NCBI RefSeq assembly: GCF_000150275.1
Contig: NW_002060944.1
Span: 2,580,152-2,644,151 of the forward strand
Source: Trichoplax adhaerens
Taxonomy: Eukaryota > Placozoa > Uniplacotomia > Trichoplacea > Trichoplacidae
Direction: 5' to 3'
DNA: 64,000 bases
In this document: one piece after another, positions 57,304-64,000 of the stretch
How the letters are laid out: the number at the start of each line of letters is the position of its first letter
Numbering within the stretch: position 1 is the stretch's first letter
Notes under the pieces: model-generated
What the model saw: the letters and a program-made list of their open reading frames with translations, nothing else
Database searches by the model: none
Told to the model about the DNA's origin: nothing
Translations under genes and position numbers: made by a program

Positions 57304-58083
57304 TTATATTTTTGCCAAGCATTGTTCAACCACAGCTCGTTTATTCGGCGGCATAGCAGATAATAGTTCTTGTTTTTCTTGATCAGAAACAGACTTTGGA
57401 TTGTCTTGCAAACGACGCATAATATCATTTAAATTAACCTTAATCTTGGTAGTGGGCGCTGTAACAGCATCACTTCCCGAAGAAGACGGTGTATTAGATC
57501 TCGAAGACTGAATGGGTTGTCCTACTCTTTGCGTTTCAGCAGTCTTACCAACAACTTGAGAGTCGGCGACGTTTGAAGGGGACATTTGTTCGCTGGTAGA
57601 TTGAGAGGCTTGAGGAGATTTCGTAGTAGGCTGTTGAGCTTGTACTTTCTTTTCGCTATTAGCTGGTGGCGAAGCTGTAGATACTTTCGTGGCTCTTTGC
57701 TGAATCTGTTTTGGTCCTTGAACATTTGACTGGCTTGAGGTAGGAGATTCTGGCGAAGACTGAGCTGCTTTTTCCACCATTGCAACTGTTCGGATTTCCG
57801 ATTTTGACGGATTTCTAGCTGCAGGAGTGCTAAATTGATTTTTCTTCCGATTGTATACACTAGATCTTTGCACTAGACCTGACGAGCGGCTAGCAGAAGT
57901 CGCTTGACCAGCTACTATAAAGCATAGAATCTTTAGTTTCGAATTAAAATATTCGAATATTTGATACTTTGATTCTCCGATCACAATCAATTATAATACG
58001 GGAGACATGCACATCAGAAAAGTATGAAGTCAAATATTCATTCTCTTACCCCCTGCAGATATGTAAGGTAGTAGACGCTTCAT
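57304..58083 (-). CDS. Unrecognised Ser/Gln/Thr-rich 214-residue protein
   Basis: Minus exons 58083-58050 and 57914-57304 join through GTAAGA and ATAG sites (phase 1), starting MKRLLPYISAG. Residues about 12-165 are low-complexity, rich in Ser, Gln, Thr, Pro and Ala, with scattered basic residues. The last 45 or so (KIKVNLNDIMRRLQDNPK onward, ending NKRAVVEQCLAKI) look like a small helical domain. There is no signal peptide or membrane segment. Length without stops and the clean splice support a real gene. I do not recognise it; a nuclear or RNA-associated scaffold is only a guess from composition. Its 5' flank has no GTACW array. Confidence 0.75.
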
Positions 58084-58593
58084 TGTATCTTTCGCCTATA
58101 ACCAAATAAAAATTAAAACAACCATTTAATTTTCGCGAGGTACTCATTTTACGTTCATTAATACCGGAAATACGGAAATTATACTAGTCATATCCACTAA
58201 TTAACTATTAAAATCTAGTGGGATTTGTTGTTTGTTAAAATATAGTGCATGTTTATAGAGATTAAGTACATTTTACGTACCATATTATTATTGTGAACGT
58301 TATGTGATGATCATGATGTGTAAACAGCTCGAACTGTTGCTAATGATTATGATCATCGTCATACAGTAATTGCTATTAGCTTAGGCGTGAACGCGATCAA
58401 GCGTTTACTGTTTCGTTTAAGATGAAGTTACATAATGACTTGTAGTACGACAACTAGACTCAATTTATATTATAGATTGAACCTAATGTATTGTGCGTTA
58501 ATCCATGACAGACTATGGTATTTAATATTGAAATAGTTGAAGGATGCATTTATCTCATATTAATCTTTAATTTCTATCAAGTTAAGGTAGTAT

Positions 58594-61500
58594 TCACGGT
58601 CCAGTATCCTTTTAGATTTAGCAGTTTAGATATTATTTAGGTCTATCTTAGAATTGGTTTTTAAAAGCCTTACTTGATATAATTCAACCCGTAGATCATT
58701 ACTCAGGTCCTTATAATTAGTTGATAGGCTTTTAAAATATGCTATGGCCAAGCTAAACGATGAAGCAAGATATAATATACCACGCCAGTTATAAATATAA
58801 TGAAGCATTTTACGATTATTACTCGATATTGTATCAAGCTTACCATAATAAGATAATAACAGGAATGATAACATGGGCGCTTGTTATCTGTTCAAAAATA
58901 AAGGTCAAGGCCCCGCTATCAGGACTCCTAATGTATTTATCTACGATTAGGTTCAAAGCGGTCGCATTTCCAGTTATATTGGTGTTAGTTAAGCTATTAT
59001 ATGAAATATAGACATAAAAATTACTGATTAGAAATATTTCCTAAGGATCTAAGTGCACCGAAAATATGTTTCTGAACGTAGTTCTACGACATGCTTTGTA
59101 CAGCGTTTCATTTCTTATTCAATTTATCGTAACAAATACCGATATCTCATAGAGAAAGAAAAAAGTGAATATATAAGACTTACTACACTTGAAATGGCCC
59201 ACAATCCGGTGATAAGGCAAAGCTATACCAGCAACATTGTAAAATAGAATTAAAATGATGGAATAACCCGTGAGCCTGTATTATCAATGACAATATTTCA
59301 TATCTTGTAATAAAATACGGATAACAGAATGTGTTTACATGAAGTAATAATGGTTGTACAGTATGTACAATTCTACCAAAGACAATCTATAACTTAGAAT
59401 ATTAATCGAAATAATTTACATACTTGGAAATGATAATACCATAGAAAATTGTAGTGATAAATAACATCAAGAGACTGATTAAGTAATATGTGCCCAGAGT
59501 GCTTGTAGCTGTAAATACTGTATTTGGCAATACGGTACATGTCATAACCGACCAGCCTTTTAAGTAGAATATCACCAAATTTTTAAATAGAGCTAGGATG
59601 GGTAAAAAAGGTGAAAAAAACATTCCAAGCCTGATCCGATTGCAAAAACAAAAATAACACAATAATTACAAAATAGATTTCGATAAATCATAATATTTGG
59701 TTAAGTTAGAACTTGCAAATATTCAGCTTTCTTTTAATAAGGCAATTATAAGTATTTGTTACGGCATCAAACTCCAATCGAGTATTAGTAATATAGCAAT
59801 GTGAAGTAGCATCAAATACAGTTAAATAAATACATATTTACGAAAGAAAAGCTAGGTATTTATTCGGATCTAAGTTGTTGCTCTTACCAAGTTAAGCCTT
59901 GCGAATAAACGATTTGTAAAATGCTTTGAGCCACAGTAAAAGTCGGATAAGGAGGCTAATTGATGTTAAAATTAAAGTAATTAGCACTGCTAGAAAACGA
60001 TAAAAATTCAATTTTTGGTGTAAAGTAACTGATTTTGTTTACTACTAACTTAAGCAAAGATAAACTCGCAAGAAAATCGATTGATACAATGATAGTACCG
60101 CAATTTACTTTATATATGAAATTATTCTTAATAATAATTCGAGTACCGAAGCGAATTCAAAACTCAATTAAATACAGCATATTTACAGGAAACGTAAACG
60201 AAATTAACTACGATTTAAAATACGGACCTCTTTTTTTGTTCGGCAAGCTGGTAAACATCGAACTAGTCCGGCTCTCACAAAGTCACCAATTAATACCCCA
60301 CTAATAACGCTAATTAGATCGATAGTTGAAACTTTAAACAACTCTTGACCAACTGTACTTTCCCAACACTTTCCAATGTTTTGGCTGCCAGATGCTAAGC
60401 GGCATACCTCTCCCGGTGCAAAGAAATTTGTAAGCTGAATGGAATTTGACTAGCGATACAAAATATAAAGTGGAACCATATTACTAATTACATACGATCT
60501 ATTTTTAATATCCACTTGTAACTGCTTTGAAAAATTTGATATATGCTACAGTTATGACTAATTTTTACACTGACCAGCGGAGTTACGGAAACAATTGATA
60601 TAACCAATACACTTAGATTAAACAAGTACATGATCATGACCCTGTAGCAATTAAACAAAAGTTTAGAATGAATTTTTTATCGTATTTGAAGAGTAAATAA
60701 CTAAGCAAGCAAATCTACTTTCGGATATTTTACAAATGAAGAAATAGTTTCAGTAAGCCAAATTAATTTCTATCTTATGCATGGTATGATTCTAGCTCAA
60801 ATTACGATACATACTTTATCCGGTATTCATAGATTAAAGATTTAGTTCGATACATATAAATGAACATGATTGGCTTTCATTCAATTACCGAAATATTTTC
60901 AGTTTCAATTTTGTTTGCTGTTTATAATCCTCAAGGGTAGAGTAAACATCGAATAGTACTGGTGAAATAGCGTTGCATAGAGCAAGTACGATGGATACCT
61001 ATAAATCACAAATTTCGACATACTTTTAACTTTATTAAGGTTAAATACTGCTATTGACTATTACTTAGATAATTACACATATAAAATAAGGGACTGATTA
61101 ACAAGCTATAGAACAATGACTGCAACCAGCTCTTCTCTCACTCAATTGAAGGTCATTATTTCAAATATAACATTCGCTATTTTGAACCGCAGTAATTATG
61201 TAACTAACCAAATATCTCACGATTATATTGGTATGATCTTTTAAGTTGCACTCGTATTGAATTAGGGTGTAAAGAATAAGTGTTCCGCATCCTAGCCATG
61301 TCATGATCACCAATAACCATGCAATAATCCTTCGGATATATTTTATGAATCTAATTTTTCATTGTTTATAAATTTCTTAGACAGGCACATTTACGCAATA
61401 GATCAGCATGAATATTCAGAAACTATCAAGATCAGAATTGCATATGACAATATAACTATAGTACAGTATGAGATTTCCAAGACAAGAGATTAGTTAGTAG

Positions 61501-62771
61501 TGTAACAAAAATACCGGTGTAAAATTGATAACTCGAATATGTACTACTACAGTACTTACATTCCATAGTTTTTGCTCTCTCGAACATCTCGTAAATCTCC
61601 AAGCAATTCCTGCGTAGATTTATTTTTTACATTACTTAGTGCTAGTAAAGCAAGTAGTAACTCCATATGGATTACGTATTATTACGATCGAGGCCTGTAA
61701 TTTTAAAATATCTGAATGGGATACTAACCGTAAATTCTGTCCTAAGGGACTGTTTCTTTGAAATGGCATTGCCTTCGTTATTAATTAAGAAATCCCAGTT
61801 AGTGCACAATTTCCATATAAAATTGAAATTAGTGCTGGTAACTATCGATATCTTTGTCGTCTTCTTTCGGCTTTGTGCAATTCTAGAAGTAAATTGGATT
61901 TAATAGACTTGATACAATCGAAATGAAAGATAGTAATGTTGCTACGACGGTACTTGTAGCCATGAACAACCAGTAAATGCGTAAATCGGTATATCGCTAT
62001 ATTATTTAGTAGTCTATGATGCAGTAGAATACAATGGAAACTAAGGTGGAAAATATACAACATAAAACTATCAAATACTTCTTTTTAAATACTAAATGCA
62101 TCACTAGTTAGCAAAATTTCCTATATTTTCAATAACAATATTAAGGGATCAAAATTTATAAATGGTAAACCTTATTAACAAAAACGCGTAGCTGAATATA
62201 TAAGCTCCTGTTGTAGTCAAGAAGTAAGCCAGCGGCAAATTGTATCTTTCAATATTTTTATGCGGAAAGGCAGTGTAATTGCCAAAAAAAAGTATAGAAT
62301 ATCGAATAGGGCCCTAAAAAACAATACAGCAGGTTACTTCTATATGTTTACTAAGAATTGTCTATGACGTTACAGTATTCTCGTAAGGTAGGCACTGATG
62401 TCATAAATTCCCGCTCATAATGGTCACAGCTACGCTTTATAGAACAAGAGTATGCTAATTGGAAGTATTTCTTCAAATTAAGTATCATTTATGTACCTGC
62501 TAACATATATATTACATCTTATTAACTTTAATTTAGTGATATTAAACTTAAAATGCAATTAAAATAGCATATCTTAACACTTTACTGTATTTACGGTTTC
62601 AGTGATCTACATGCAGTACTTATCTGAAGTTTATTAAATTAGGGTTGCGATTTGCCCAACTATAGAATATTAAAATTGTAAACTTACCTGAAAGTTAAGT
62701 ACAGTCGCTATTCGATCATCTGTAAGGGCAGCAGCAGGAATAGTTGTATCTGTTGTATTAAATAAATACAG
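58594..62771 (-). CDS. Transmembrane channel-like (TMC) protein, 5' end not found
   Basis: Minus exons in compatible phases: 62771-62688 (tentative), 61996-61916, 61882-61843, 61641-61560, 61350-61209, 60998-60889, 60641-60496, 60394-60228, 59955-59888, 59630-59424, 58927-58844, 58752-58674, and a tentative stop exon 58608-58594. This covers about 434 residues. TMC signatures are CWESTVGQELFK (family CWETxVGQExYKL), TVAQSILQIVYSQGLTWLG, GMFFSPFLPILALFKN and STQELLGDLRDVRES before a membrane helix. TMC1/2 are the pore subunits of mechanotransduction channels; other members are ion channels or modulators. The first membrane helix and N-terminus are missing and may lie beyond the right edge or in unrecognised exons. 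The TMC subfamily is undecided. Confidence 0.85.
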
Positions 62772-64000
62772 CTACAAATTCAAAAATAAATTAGAACTTT
62801 GAGCACAATATTGGTGGGAAGTAATTATATGATCTAGTTAGTTTGAAGTCCTTATAAGAAACAATAAACATAACCTTATATTTATTAAATTAGCAGGCTA
62901 AATTTTTATGCAAAACTCCCTATATAGGCATTAGATCGGCTAAGAAATGACACTGCTAGCAATTTTTGAATAACACGATCATGTTCGTAATACGATTTAG
63001 TAATACCTTTGGTACAACGACAAATCCCACAAAAAAGAGAGAAAGTACAAGGTTAAGTAAAAACACTCCTCTTACGAATATAAAGTAAGAGGCTACAATA
63101 GAACCAAAGAAACCTAGACATTAGCAGAAGAAATTAAATCGCCATTAGCTGATCGCTACGAAAGCTTACTAAATAATGGTATAATCCAGTTATAATGTCT
63201 TTTGACAGCTAGCCACTTTCATTAATTTTATTTTATATCAGAGAATGGATTGATGGAATAGAATAGAATATTTCTAGATTCAGTTTATATTTTCTTGTTG
63301 TAGCACCTAATGTTAATCTATTGTAATGACTAAAAGCAGATTTCAAAATTCTAATAAAATTAGCAATTATAAGTATTTTCTCTGAATATCATTTTCACTA
63401 ACTATGCAGTGTGATATGCTGTATTTTGAATTACAAACACTGCTTTGAGTAGTTCCAAAGCGAATGTTATTGTAGTTACTGTGTTGAGATCATCAATTAG
63501 CTAAAGTAATATTAACATAATGTGGTAACAATAGCCAATCTGACTGGTTATAAAAAATATTTAGCCCCTGTTAAATGAACTAGTGTTAGGTAACCGTAAA
63601 GTGAGGACATTAAGTATCTTTGTGATAGTAATTTACATGACTACTATCAGTACAAGATTAGCATCAAATCGATGTGATCTGATTAGAATTGAAATTTGCG
63701 AAATTGGGTTTTAGTTGCTAATGTTTTAACTTTAAGGATAAGATTTAATAAATGCCTTATAATTAAGCGCTGCATTACTTCTAATATGTTCTAACATTTT
63801 ATATATTTTAGAAACCACATTTAGAGTTATAAGCCACAACTACTATATCAGGTGATTCAATCAAAAATATTTTGGAGAAATGTATGCGTCGACAATAGAA
63901 TGGATTAGATATCCTGTATCTTCAACGGGTTTGATCGAATATCTACATGTATCATCAGCTTTGAGCTACACTGATATATAAAGTACTAAAATTTAATGAA
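62772..64000. other. Right-edge stretch
   Basis: I see no secure exon. It may be intronic or 5' flanking sequence of the TMC gene on the minus strand. Confidence 0.4.

Noticed and set aside
60424-60470. Possible extra TMC exon (SNSIQLTNFFAPGE)
   Set aside because: Its phase does not fit the following CWES exon; extending the previous exon to a GATC/GTATGT donor at 60496 fits better.

Overview
The window is animal nuclear DNA. Its genes are split into many short exons with GT-AG introns (one intron looks U12-type AT-AC), base composition is AT-rich, and the products are typical of ciliated metazoans: AK8, CFAP77, GPR107/108, PPIL3, a kynurenine aminotransferase, a Golgi nucleotide-sugar transporter, NELF-B, a TMC channel-like protein and a GoLoco protein. 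Compact genes, ancestral-looking intron density, a probable U12 intron and linkage resembling human chromosome 9q34 suggest an early-branching animal. Placozoan is my best guess, but I cannot prove the taxon without a search.

Layout from left to right: a dense GTACW pentamer array (about 400-1690); AK8 (+, 17 exons, 1777-5430); an unrecognised 415-residue gene (-, 6725-8139); a long gene-poor stretch (about 8.2-22.4 kb) with fold-back and tandem repeats and a few doubtful small membrane ORFs; a small double-GoLoco gene (+, 22445-23444); another gene-poor stretch; CFAP77 (+, 30830-33657); GPR107/108 (-, 19 exons, 35977-40720); PPIL3 (-, 43064-44999); a KYAT1/3-type aminotransferase (+, 46417-49813); an SLC35A2/A3-type transporter (-, 50740-52299) head-to-head with NELFB (+, 53186-55651); an unrecognised Ser/Gln/Thr-rich 214-residue gene (-, 57304-58083); and a TMC-family gene (-, about 58594-62771) whose 5' end I could not find and which may run off the right edge.

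I built the gene models by hand from splice-site phase and recalled family sequences. For the main genes the exon lengths add up to an uninterrupted frame, which is strong internal support. The genes do not form one pathway. AK8 and CFAP77 are both axonemal, GPR107 and SLC35A are Golgi membrane proteins, and the others are housekeeping.

The most unusual feature is a family of self-complementary arrays built from GTAC plus one weak base (GTACW, often alternating as a 10-bp GTACAGTACT unit). The dense arrays lie at the 5' ends of genes: just upstream of AK8, GPR107 and NELFB, and in the divergent intergenic regions PPIL3/KYAT and SLC35A/NELFB. I do not recall such a promoter-associated repeat being described.
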